This document shows, piece by piece, positions 14,624-21,514 of a stretch of DNA of 21,514 nt. How positions within the stretch are numbered: the first letter of the stretch is position 1; every line of letters begins with the position of its first letter. Both the position numbers and the translations under genes were made by a program. The notes beneath the pieces were generated by a model. That model saw only the letters and a program-made list of their open reading frames with translations. It made no database searches and had not been told where the DNA came from. Origin of the DNA: JBFELO01 sp041552055. Lineage in GTDB: Bacteria; Acidobacteriota; Thermoanaerobaculia; Thermoanaerobaculales; Sulfomarinibacteraceae. The stretch spans positions 1 through 21,514 of the forward strand of contig JBFELO010000081.1 in the NCBI GenBank assembly GCA_041552055.1. Reading direction: 5' to 3'.

Positions 14624-17194
14624 ATGCCACAGCAAAGAACTCTGCACATCGGCCTCCTGCTCACCATCGTCGCGTGCCTGACGCTGGCCGGGTGCGGCGG
14701 TGGCCACGCGCCTGCCAACCGGAGCGCCGATGTGTCGGCCGAGGTCGACGCGCTGTTCGAGCCGCTCACCGAGGGCGAGTCACCCGGCGCGGCCGTCATG
14801 GTCATCGAGCGCGGCCAGGTGCTCCACGTTGGCGGCTACGGCTACGCCGACCTCGAACGCCGGAACCCGATCACCCCCAAGACCGCCTTCCGGCTGGCGT
14901 CGGTGTCGAAGCAGTTCGCCGCCATGGCGATCATGATCCTGGCCGAACGGGGGCTGCTCGACTTCGACGACCCCATGATTCAGTACCTTCCGGAGCTCGC
15001 GCGGTTCGGTGATCGAATCGCGCTGCGCCACCTCCTCGTCCACACCAGCGGCCTGCCCGACTACTACGACGCCCTCGAGGCAGAGTCCGAGGGCGGCATG
15101 CCCGATACCGAGCAGGCGATGCGGTTCCTGGCGGGCTGGGGCGAGCCGCTGTTCCCGGCTGGGGAGCGCTACGAGTACAGCAACCCGGGGTACGACATGC
15201 TGGCGCTGGTGGTCGAGCGGGCTTCGGGGCAGACCTTCGGCCAGTTCGTCCAGGACAACATCTTCACGCCGCTGGGAATGAACGACAGCGTGGTGCACGA
15301 CGGCTCGCAGGGTGCGATCCGCAACCGCGCCCTCGGGTATTCTCGATCGGAGTACTCGTTCGAGCTCGACGACGAGCACGTGCTCAACAACATCATAGGA
15401 TCCGGAGGGATCTACTCCACCGTGGAAGATCTCCGCCTGTGGGACCAGGCCCTCTTCACCGAGAAGCTGGTGCAGCGCTCGACCCTCGACGAAGCGTGGT
15501 CGCCGGCGCGGCTCGCCGGCGGTGACGAGTACCCGTACGGGTTTGGCTGGCGTCTCGGCCGCTACGGCGGGCTCGGCCACCTCGTGGCGCACTCCGGCGG
15601 CTGGGTCGGTTTCAGCACGTTCGTCGTCCACTACCCGGAGCGCGAGTTCAGTGTGATCGTGCTGTCCAACCTCGGCGAGTTCGACGCCGAGGAGGCTGCT
15701 CATCACGTCACCGACATCTTCTTCCCGTCGACGTTGATCGCGGGCGCCACCGTGGTCGACGGCACCGGGCAACCCAGATTCACGGCCGATGTCCGCATCG
15801 AGGGCGACAGGATCGCGGCCGTCGGGGGCCTGGAGCCCTTGCGCGGGGAGCCGACCATAGACGCGGACGGTCTGGTGCTGGCGCCGGGGTTCGTCGACAC
15901 CCACAGCCACGCCGACGGTGCGATCCTCGAACACCTCGACACGCTGGCAGCGGTCAGCCAGGGGATCAGCACGACCGTGGTCGGCCAGGACGGCGGTTCA
16001 GAGTACCCACTGCAGGAGTTTTTCGACCGCCTGGAGGCGACGCCGCCGGCGGTGAACGTAGCCTCGTACGTGGGCCACGGCACGCTGCGGGAACGGGTGA
16101 TGGGCGACGACTTCGCGCGGACGGCCACGGCCGAGGAGATCGCTCGCATGGCGGCCCTGCTGACCGAGGAGATGCAGGCCGGCGCACTCGGGCTGAGCAC
16201 AGGTCTGGAGTACGATCCCGGGATCTACTCGGCCCCCGAGGAGGTCGTGGAGCTGGCCCGCGTGGCCGCGTCCCGCGGCGGCAGATACATCAGCCACATC
16301 CGCAGCGAGGACCGACGGTTCTGGAAGGCGGTCGACGAGATCCTCGCCATCGGTCGTGAGGCCGACCTTCCGGTCCAGATCTCCCACATCAAGCTCGCTC
16401 TGAGGGATCTGCACGGTAAGACGGACCGGCTGCTCGGCACCCTCGATGACGCCCGGACGGCGGGGGTGGACGTAACCGCCGACATCTACCCCTACACCTA
16501 CTGGCAATCGACCCTCACGGTGATGTTCCCGGACCGCGGTTTCGAGGATCGTGCCGCGGCGCTGTTCGCCGTCGAGGAGCTCGCCGCGCCCGAGGAGATG
16601 CTGATCCCGGTGTTCGAACCCGACCCCGGCCTGGCCGGCAAGACGCTCGCCGAGATCGCGACCGCACGCGGCACCGACCCGGCCACGACCCTGATCGACC
16701 TCATCCGTGAGGCCGAGGCCTGGCGCGACGCACAGGGGCCCGAAGCGGAGTACGATCGCGTCGAAAGTGTCATCGCGGTGAGCATGACCGAGCCCGACAT
16801 CGAGCGCCTGATGGCCTGGTCCAGCACCAACTTCTGCACCGACGGAGGTCTGATGGGATCGCACCCGAGGGGGTTCGGCTCGTTCCCCCGCGTCCTGGGC
16901 CGATACGTGCGGGAGCGACAGATCCTGAGCCTGGAGGAGGCGATCCGCAAGATGACCGCGTTGGCGGCGTCCAACGTCGGACTGAACGAACGCGGACGCA
17001 TCGAGCCGGGAGCGTTCGCCGACCTCGTGCTGTTCGATCCCGAGACCGTGCTCGACCGGGCGACCACCGAGGAGCCGCATCTGACCTCCGTGGGAATTGA
17101 AAAGGTTTGGGTCAACGGCCGCCTGGTCTACGAGGACGGTCGCCCGAGCGGGCGCAGACCGGGCAGCGTCCTCCGCCGCCAGCCGATCCTCTGA
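14624..17194 (+). CDS. Lipoprotein fusion: serine beta-lactamase-like hydrolase plus D-aminoacylase-like amidohydrolase
   Basis: 856 residues. A lipoprotein signal ends in LAGC with C24 as the lipidated residue, so it is anchored outside the inner membrane. Residues about 35-365 are a class C beta-lactamase/DD-peptidase-like domain with SVSK (S93, K96), YSN (Y185, N187) and HSGG (H323). Residues about 370-850 are an amidohydrolase of the D-aminoacylase type with DTHSH (H427, H429), H558 (ISHIRSE), H588 (ISHIK) and D740 (CTDGG). At the position of the bridging cysteine of classical D-aminoacylase (GNCG) the sequence reads GQDG with D456. The likely role is hydrolysis of D-amino-acid-containing peptides or N-acyl-D-amino acids outside the cytoplasm, with two nucleophile types in one chain. 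It precedes an APC permease on the same strand. The start ATG 14624 has a weak purine-rich site (AAAGAGAAA). Confidence 0.88.
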   Translation: MPQQRTLHIGLLLTIVACLTLAGCGGGHAPANRSADVSAEVDALFEPLTEGESPGAAVMVIERGQVLHVGGYGYADLERRNPITPKTAFRLASVSKQFAAMAIMILAERGLLDFDDPMIQYLPELARFGDRIALRHLLVHTSGLPDYYDALEAESEGGMPDTEQAMRFLAGWGEPLFPAGERYEYSNPGYDMLALVVERASGQTFGQFVQDNIFTPLGMNDSVVHDGSQGAIRNRALGYSRSEYSFELDDEHVLNNIIGSGGIYSTVEDLRLWDQALFTEKLVQRSTLDEAWSPARLAGGDEYPYGFGWRLGRYGGLGHLVAHSGGWVGFSTFVVHYPEREFSVIVLSNLGEFDAEEAAHHVTDIFFPSTLIAGATVVDGTGQPRFTADVRIEGDRIAAVGGLEPLRGEPTIDADGLVLAPGFVDTHSHADGAILEHLDTLAAVSQGISTTVVGQDGGSEYPLQEFFDRLEATPPAVNVASYVGHGTLRERVMGDDFARTATAEEIARMAALLTEEMQAGALGLSTGLEYDPGIYSAPEEVVELARVAASRGGRYISHIRSEDRRFWKAVDEILAIGREADLPVQISHIKLALRDLHGKTDRLLGTLDDARTAGVDVTADIYPYTYWQSTLTVMFPDRGFEDRAAALFAVEELAAPEEMLIPVFEPDPGLAGKTLAEIATARGTDPATTLIDLIREAEAWRDAQGPEAEYDRVESVIAVSMTEPDIERLMAWSSTNFCTDGGLMGSHPRGFGSFPRVLGRYVRERQILSLEEAIRKMTALAASNVGLNERGRIEPGAFADLVLFDPETVLDRATTEEPHLTSVGIEKVWVNGRLVYEDGRPSGRRPGSVLRRQPIL

Positions 17195-17557
17195 GGACCA
17201 CGACATGCCGCAGATCTTCGACCTCGAGCGGCCGCCAGATCGACCGCACCAGGCGGCTCCCGGCCACCCGAGTTCCGTCCGCGGACGGTGGCAAGGCGGC
17301 TTCCAGCCTGTAAATCGTCGAACCGGACCGTGTTAGAGTTCGCAGCGTTACATGAGCAACTCTCCGGGCGTCCACCGGTCGATCGACCCTCCCGGTGTGA
17401 TGCCGCAGACCGCTCGACGCCTCGACCCGCTGGCGGTCCACCACACGACCGCGCCGCAGCATACCCTCAGTTTCGAGATCGACGCTTCGAGGGAGAAGAT
17501 GTGCAACGACCGAACCTGGAATCCACCGCGGTCTGACGCGATGCAGAAGGAGGCTCA
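17195..17557 (+). other. 363-bp gap upstream of the permease; contains a 14-bp palindrome
   Basis: No convincing gene. Two small frames (17205-17336 and 17352-17561) are open but have no family features and no good ribosome site. A perfect palindrome CCGTCCGCGGACGG lies at 17275-17288, and CGAAC...GTTCG arms flank 17319-17342. The gap may hold a terminator for the lipoprotein gene and a promoter for the permease, but I cannot place boxes firmly. Confidence 0.4.
17275..17288. repeat. Perfect 14-bp palindrome
   Basis: CCGTCCGCGGACGG is fully self-complementary with no spacer, so it suits a dimeric protein site better than a hairpin. It lies about 270 bp upstream of the permease start. Confidence 0.3.
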
Positions 17558-18970
17558 TTGAGCTCGGATTCGAAACAACGGCTCACCTCCGAGGGGCTCG
17601 TCCGCGGGCTTGGTCGCTGGGACGCCACGATGTTGACCGTGGGCTCGGTGATCGGCACCGGCATCTTCATCACCACCGCCGACATCGCCCGTGTCCTCCC
17701 CCACCAGGGCATGATCCTCGCGCTGTGGGTCTTCGGCGGCCTCCTCACCCTGGCCGGGGCGCTCAGCTACGGCGAGCTCGGGGCGCTGTATCCCCGCGCG
17801 GGTGGCATGTACCACTACCTCAAGGAGGCGTACGGCACGTTCGTCGGCTTCCTCTACGGCTGGGCCTGCTTCCTGGTCATCATGTCGGGTGGCATCGCCG
17901 CCCTGGCAGTGGCGTTCGGCGAGTACCTGGGCAGCTTCCTGCCCGCGTTCTCGACCCGTAACGTCCTGTATTCGCTCCCGCTCGGTCAGTGGACGTGGTC
18001 GGTTTCGGGCGGCCAGGTGGCTGCGGCAATCGCGATCCTGGTGCTCACGGCGGTCAACTACATCGGGCTGCGGGAGGGCGCCGGCGTCCAGAACTTCCTG
18101 GCCGTGGTGAGGATCGGCTCCATCGTCGCGTTCGTCGGTCTGGCGTTCTTCGCCGATCCTCCCGAGGCGCTGTCCCTGGCGAGCCCGTTGCCCGACATCG
18201 GGCTCCTGTCGGCCATCGGCATCGGCATGGTCGCGGTCCTGTGGACCTACGACGGCTGGTACGGTCCCACCTTCTCCGCCGGCGAGATGCGGAGGCCGGC
18301 GCGGACGCTCCCGTTCGGGCTGATCTGGGGCACGGTGATCGTCATCGTCCTCTACGCCCTGATCAATATCGTCTATCTCAAGACCCTGTCGCTGGACGAG
18401 ATTTCTGCCACGCCGCGCATCGCCGAGACCGCGGCAACCGCCCTGTTCGGCGTCAACGGCGGCAGGCTCATGTCGCTCGCCGTGCTCGTCTCGACCTTCG
18501 GCTGTCTGTCGGCGACCGTCCTGTACAGCTCCCGGATCTACCTCCCCATGGCCCGAGACGGAGTGTTCTTCCGCGGTCTCGCAGCCGTCCATCCCCGCTA
18601 CCACACGCCCGGCCGCAGCCTCTGGGCGCAGAGCCTCCTGGCCGTCGTGCTGGCGCTGTCCGGGACCTACGAGCAGCTCTACACCTACGTCGTGTTCGCC
18701 GGCCTGCTGTTCCACGTGGCGACCGCGGGCGCGGTCATCGTTCTGCGTGTCAAGCAACCCGATCTGGAGCGGCCGTACCGCGTCTTCGGCTACCCCTGGG
18801 TTCCGATCCTGTTCATGCTCGGCTCGATCCTGCTGATCGCGAATACTCTGGTGGAGAAGCCGGTGGAATCGTTGATCGGTCTCGCGCTCCTGGCCGCGGG
18901 CGTTCCGGCCTATGCGTGGTGGCGTCGCCATCCGGACGATGCGGCGCCCAACGAGCCGACCCAACCGTGA
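17558..18970 (+). CDS. APC-family amino acid permease
   Basis: 470 residues, about 12 predicted membrane helices, inner membrane. Helix 1 carries the broken-helix substrate motif GSVIGTGIF (29-37). Other APC/LAT-type marks are SYGELGALYPRAGGMYHYLKE (cited as SYGELG 70-75 and YPRAGG 78-83), AVNYIGLREGAGVQNF and RPYRVFGYPWVPI. It imports or exchanges amino acids; specificity is not readable. TTG 17558 is chosen because AAGGAGG ends 4 bases upstream. It lies downstream of the D-aminoacylase-like lipoprotein, which suits uptake of released amino acids, although 363 bp separate them and they may have separate promoters. The next gene, a glycosyltransferase, starts 21 bases after its stop, so some read-through into the polysaccharide genes is likely. 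Confidence 0.9.
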   Translation: MSSDSKQRLTSEGLVRGLGRWDATMLTVGSVIGTGIFITTADIARVLPHQGMILALWVFGGLLTLAGALSYGELGALYPRAGGMYHYLKEAYGTFVGFLYGWACFLVIMSGGIAALAVAFGEYLGSFLPAFSTRNVLYSLPLGQWTWSVSGGQVAAAIAILVLTAVNYIGLREGAGVQNFLAVVRIGSIVAFVGLAFFADPPEALSLASPLPDIGLLSAIGIGMVAVLWTYDGWYGPTFSAGEMRRPARTLPFGLIWGTVIVIVLYALINIVYLKTLSLDEISATPRIAETAATALFGVNGGRLMSLAVLVSTFGCLSATVLYSSRIYLPMARDGVFFRGLAAVHPRYHTPGRSLWAQSLLAVVLALSGTYEQLYTYVVFAGLLFHVATAGAVIVLRVKQPDLERPYRVFGYPWVPILFMLGSILLIANTLVEKPVESLIGLALLAAGVPAYAWWRRHPDDAAPNEPTQP

Positions 18971-18991
18971 GCCCACAGGGGTGATGTGATA

Positions 18992-19894
18992 ATGGCCGCC
19001 GTGGGACACCCACCCCCTCCAGACCCCGGCATCGGCGTTGTGGTCGTGCACTTCGGCCACCCGGCGCCGACCGCCGACGCGCTGGCCTCGGTTGTCGACG
19101 ACCCCTCTTCCGTGTCGAGAATGGTGGTGGTGGTCGACAACGGCGGCAACCTGCCACCGGAGTTCGCGCCGACGGGAGTCGACGTCCTCCGAAGCCCCAT
19201 CAACCTCGGCTACGGCACGGCGCTGAACCGGGGCGTCGAGCGGCTCCAGGCCCTCGGATCGTTTCGGGGTTATCTCTGTCTCAACAACGACGTCCGACTG
19301 GTGCCGGGGTTCCTGGATGCCGCGGCAGGCGCCCTCGGCGAGGGCGACGTCGGCGCTCTTGGCGGCCCGATCTACGAGGATGCCCGGCAGTCGCGCATCT
19401 GGTACGGAGGCGGCTCGGTGAACTTCATTCTGGGCGCGGTTCGCCAGGAACACGGGGCCGAAGCCGCCGCCCGTCGTCGGACTGTGGGGTTCATCCCGGG
19501 CACCGCGATGGTCGTCAGCTCCGGCGCCTGGCAACAGCTCGACGGATTCGACGAGCGGTACTTCCTCTATCACGAGGACCTCGATCTCTGCCTCAGGTTG
19601 CGTCGCGCCGGCTGGCGCCTGGTCTTCGCCCCCGAGATGAAGGCGGTGCACGCCCTCGGCGGAGCGACCGGATCACACCGCCGATCTCCCCTCTACCTCG
19701 ACCACATGACGCGGACCCGGCTGCGGCCGTTCCGGCCGGTAGCCTACCGCCTCTATCTCGCCATGATCCACAGCGGCTGGATCCTGGCACGGGCCGCGGC
19801 CATCGTCGGCAGCGGAGACCCGGAGGCGAAAGACAAGGTGACGGCCCTGCTCCGCGGTCATGCTGCGGCGCTGCGCGCGGTGTTCGAGCGCTAG
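18992..19894 (+). CDS. GT2-family glycosyltransferase
   Basis: 300 residues, GT-A fold, rhamnosyltransferase-like. VVVVDNGG (about 45-52) binds the nucleotide sugar, CLNNDVRL (96-103) supplies the DxD-like metal site, and the acceptor-side HEDLDLCLRLRRAGW (195-209) carries the catalytic-base region. It would add a sugar to a lipid-linked glycan on the cytoplasmic face. ATG 18992 is preferred over GTG 18986 because AGGGGTGA lies 7 bases before it. It is followed after 55 bases by a flippase gene, so it belongs to a surface polysaccharide cluster. The sugar and acceptor are unknown. Confidence 0.88.
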   Translation: MAAVGHPPPPDPGIGVVVVHFGHPAPTADALASVVDDPSSVSRMVVVVDNGGNLPPEFAPTGVDVLRSPINLGYGTALNRGVERLQALGSFRGYLCLNNDVRLVPGFLDAAAGALGEGDVGALGGPIYEDARQSRIWYGGGSVNFILGAVRQEHGAEAAARRRTVGFIPGTAMVVSSGAWQQLDGFDERYFLYHEDLDLCLRLRRAGWRLVFAPEMKAVHALGGATGSHRRSPLYLDHMTRTRLRPFRPVAYRLYLAMIHSGWILARAAAIVGSGDPEAKDKVTALLRGHAAALRAVFER

Positions 19895-19936
19895 CGCATT
19901 CTCCGCCGAACGCCCGCGGCGGCGGCCGCCACCGCG

Positions 19937-19942
19937 TACAAT
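19937..19942 (+). promoter_or_regulatory. Possible -10 box for a leaderless flippase transcript
   Basis: TACAAT ends 7 bases before ATG 19950, which has no Shine-Dalgarno sequence. The spacing would put transcription start at or near the A of the ATG. No good -35 box is visible. Confidence 0.25.
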
Positions 19943-19949
19943 CGTTGCG

Positions 19950-21266
19950 ATGACCCGTCTCGATCCGGCGCGGCTGCGGCATAACGTGGTGCTCAATTTT
20001 CTCGGCCATGGGATTCCTCTGCTGGCTGCCCTCGCCGCCGTGCCGCTGCTGATCCGCGGGCTCGGCACCGAACGGTTCGGCATCGTCGCGCTGGCGTGGG
20101 CCCTGGTGACGATGGTGGGACTGCTCGACCTCGGTCTCGGCCGGGCACTCACCCAAATCGTGGCAGCCGCGCTCGGACGGAGCCAGGAACACCGCGTCGG
20201 AGCGTTGGTGGGTAACGCGTTCTTCGTCACCGCCGGCCTCGGTCTCGCATTCGGCGCGACTCTCTTTTTCGGATCGTCATCGCTGGTGGGACACGTGCTC
20301 AAGGTGCCGGACTGGCTGGCAAGCGAGGCCGTGACCGCGATCCGGATCCTCTCACTGGCGGTGCCGGCGGCGATGGTCGGGAACTCTCTGCGGGGCGTGT
20401 TGGAGGCGTACCAACGATTCGGGCCCCTGACCGTTGTCCGCGCGAGCCTGGGCACCCTGCTGCTGCTCGCGCCGATCGCTGCCATGCAGGTGTCGCCCAC
20501 CCTCCAGCCCGTGATGTGGGCCCTCGTGGTGGTTCGATGGCTCGCTCTCGCCGTGCTGCTGGTGCTCGTCCGCCGGTCGACTCCAACCCGGTGGACCCCC
20601 AATGCCATCGAGCTGAGGTCGATGATCACCATGGGTGGCTGGATGACCGTCAGCAACGCGATGGCCTTCTTGATGCTGTACGCCGACCGGTTCGTGATCG
20701 GCAGCCTGCTGTCGCTCGAGGCGGTGACCTGGTACGCCGCACCGGCCGAGATCATCCAGCGCCTGGCGATCGTGCCGGCGGCGATGATGGGCGTGCTGTT
20801 CCCGGCGTTCAGCCAGCTGTTGACCGAGGACCGCGACGCTGCCCGAGGCCTTTACCGCAGCAGCCGTCCGACGATTTTCGCCCTCCTGGCACCGCCGGTA
20901 GTGGTGCTCGCGGTCCTCGCGAAACCGCTGTTGACCGCCTGGGTCGGTCCGGAGATCGCGGCCAGAAGTGCCACAGTGGCGGCGATTCTGGCGGTCGGCG
21001 GTCTGATCCACGCCCTGGCGCAACCTCCCTTCCACCTGCTGCAGGCGGCGGGGCGGCCCGACATCCCCGCGCGCCTGCACCTCGTCGAGGCGCCGCTGTA
21101 CGTCGGCTACCTGCTCTGGCTGACCGCGCACTTCGGCATCACCGGCACGGCGGCCGCGTGGCTCCTGCGGGTGTCGATCTCGACGGTGGCGCTCCACTGG
21201 CTCGCGCGCCGCTGCGTGCTCGATCAGCCCGGGGCCGCGCGCGACCCTGCGGAGGCCGCTCGATGA
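19950..21266 (+). CDS. Wzx/MATE-like polysaccharide flippase
   Basis: 438 residues, about 12 to 14 hydrophobic helices, inner membrane, of the oligosaccharide flippase (MOP) superfamily. The N-terminus HNVVLNFLGHGIPLLAALAAVPLLIRGLG is typical (HNVVLNF at about 11-17, and LGTERFGIVALAW). Mid-protein YADRFVIGSLLSLEAVTWY also fits this family. It would move lipid-linked oligosaccharide repeats across the membrane. I chose ATG 19950 because the upstream open sequence is arginine-rich and unlike the family. No ribosome site is visible. Its stop overlaps the next start (ATGA, 21263-21266), so translation is coupled. Confidence 0.88.
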   Translation: MTRLDPARLRHNVVLNFLGHGIPLLAALAAVPLLIRGLGTERFGIVALAWALVTMVGLLDLGLGRALTQIVAAALGRSQEHRVGALVGNAFFVTAGLGLAFGATLFFGSSSLVGHVLKVPDWLASEAVTAIRILSLAVPAAMVGNSLRGVLEAYQRFGPLTVVRASLGTLLLLAPIAAMQVSPTLQPVMWALVVVRWLALAVLLVLVRRSTPTRWTPNAIELRSMITMGGWMTVSNAMAFLMLYADRFVIGSLLSLEAVTWYAAPAEIIQRLAIVPAAMMGVLFPAFSQLLTEDRDAARGLYRSSRPTIFALLAPPVVVLAVLAKPLLTAWVGPEIAARSATVAAILAVGGLIHALAQPPFHLLQAAGRPDIPARLHLVEAPLYVGYLLWLTAHFGITGTAAAWLLRVSISTVALHWLARRCVLDQPGAARDPAEAAR

Positions 21267-21514
21267 GACGACGGGTGGCGCTGATCGGAGCCTTCGACCG
21301 GTTCAACTACGGCGACCTGCTGTTTCCGCACATCGTGGAGCACGAGCTGCGCCGGCGCGGGATCGACGCCGACTACCGCTGCTACTCGTTGCGGCCGGCC
21401 GATCTGCGATCCCGCGGCGGGGTGCTGACCGGACCGCTCGCCGAGCTGCGCGGGCAGCGTTTGCCGCCGGGGAGCGCGGCGATCGTCGCGGGGGGCGAGG
21501 TGCTGTCGGCGCGC
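21263..21514 (+). CDS. Polysaccharide pyruvyl-transferase-like protein, truncated by the window end
   Basis: The first 84 residues are visible. GAFDRFNYGDLLFPHIVEHEL (cited as GAFDRFNYGD 9-18 and IVEHEL) and the AIVAGGEVLS stretch match the opening of the CsaB/WcaK pyruvyl transferase family, which usually starts G.yg..N.GDe. These enzymes add pyruvate ketals to surface sugars or act as related glycan-modifying transferases. ATG 21263 overlaps the flippase stop by 4 bases, and GGAGG (21251-21255) sits 7 bases upstream. The rest lies outside the window, so the assignment rests on the N-terminal half-domain only. Confidence 0.65.
   Translation, partial: MRRRVALIGAFDRFNYGDLLFPHIVEHELRRRGIDADYRCYSLRPADLRSRGGVLTGPLAELRGQRLPPGSAAIVAGGEVLSAR

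Noticed and set aside
15998..17206. Long minus-strand open frame opposite the amidohydrolase domain
   Set aside because: The opposite strand carries all catalytic motifs of a known family; the antisense frame has none.
17352..17561. Small 69-residue frame upstream of the permease
   Set aside because: No ribosome site at its ATG, no hydrophobic or conserved pattern, and Pro/Arg-rich composition as expected for noncoding GC-rich DNA.
17555..19651. 698-residue open frame antisense to the permease and glycosyltransferase
   Set aside because: It is a GC-bias shadow: no family motifs, His/Arg/Glu/Gly-rich low-complexity composition, and it runs opposite two well-supported genes.
1..21514. Mobile element, CRISPR array, tRNA or attachment site
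   Set aside because: No transposase or integrase, no regularly spaced direct repeats, no cloverleaf-like sequence and no flanking duplications were found by eye, despite the pseudogenes.

Overview
The window is 21.5 kb of GC-rich bacterial chromosome. It contains no rRNA, tRNA, CRISPR array, transposase or integrase that I can see. The mix of genes fits an Acidobacteriota-like (Thermoanaerobaculia-type) or similar environmental Gram-negative bacterium: a secreted propeller protein with a 'DGFESG' junction, a lipoprotein, a Tat signal, an MttB-like protein and large PAS/GAF kinases. This placement is an inference from gene style, not from a marker gene. Several genes use GTG or TTG starts behind strong GGAGG sites.

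Region 1 (1-8414) is a redox/signalling block with visible gene decay. A DUF1858-type gene (268-800, +) carries a premature stop and a frameshift. On the minus strand a hybrid sensor kinase (REC-PAS-PAS-kinase, 2571-4796) lies just upstream of a response regulator fused to a thioredoxin-reductase-like flavoprotein (884-2545). The fusion has lost both redox-cysteine pairs expected from its Grx-like and TrxR-like parts. A divergent Tat-exported isochorismatase-like hydrolase (5097-5875) is frameshifted. It converges on an AhpD/CMD-like protein (5904-6470), with both stop codons inside one hairpin. Further along, a second kinase of the same unusual type (6786-8414) is followed by a decayed remnant of the C-terminus of a second TrxR-like partner (6537-6725). 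The locus therefore seems once to have held two kinase/flavoenzyme pairs, one of which has lost its enzyme.

Region 2 (8692-11722) holds an elongation factor P homologue, a small NTF2/SnoaL-like protein, and a convergent secreted protein with seven 53-residue beta-propeller repeats.

Region 3 (11853-18970) looks like nitrogen-compound metabolism. It contains an MttB-family (non-pyrrolysine) methyltransferase behind a class I/II aminotransferase on the minus strand. Divergent from these are a lipoprotein fusing a serine beta-lactamase/DD-peptidase-like domain to a D-aminoacylase-like amidohydrolase, and an APC amino-acid permease. A scavenging route (extracytoplasmic release of amino acids, uptake, transamination) is plausible but inferred.

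Region 4 (18992-21514) begins a surface polysaccharide cluster: GT2 glycosyltransferase, Wzx-type flippase and a polysaccharide pyruvyl-transferase-like gene cut by the window edge.
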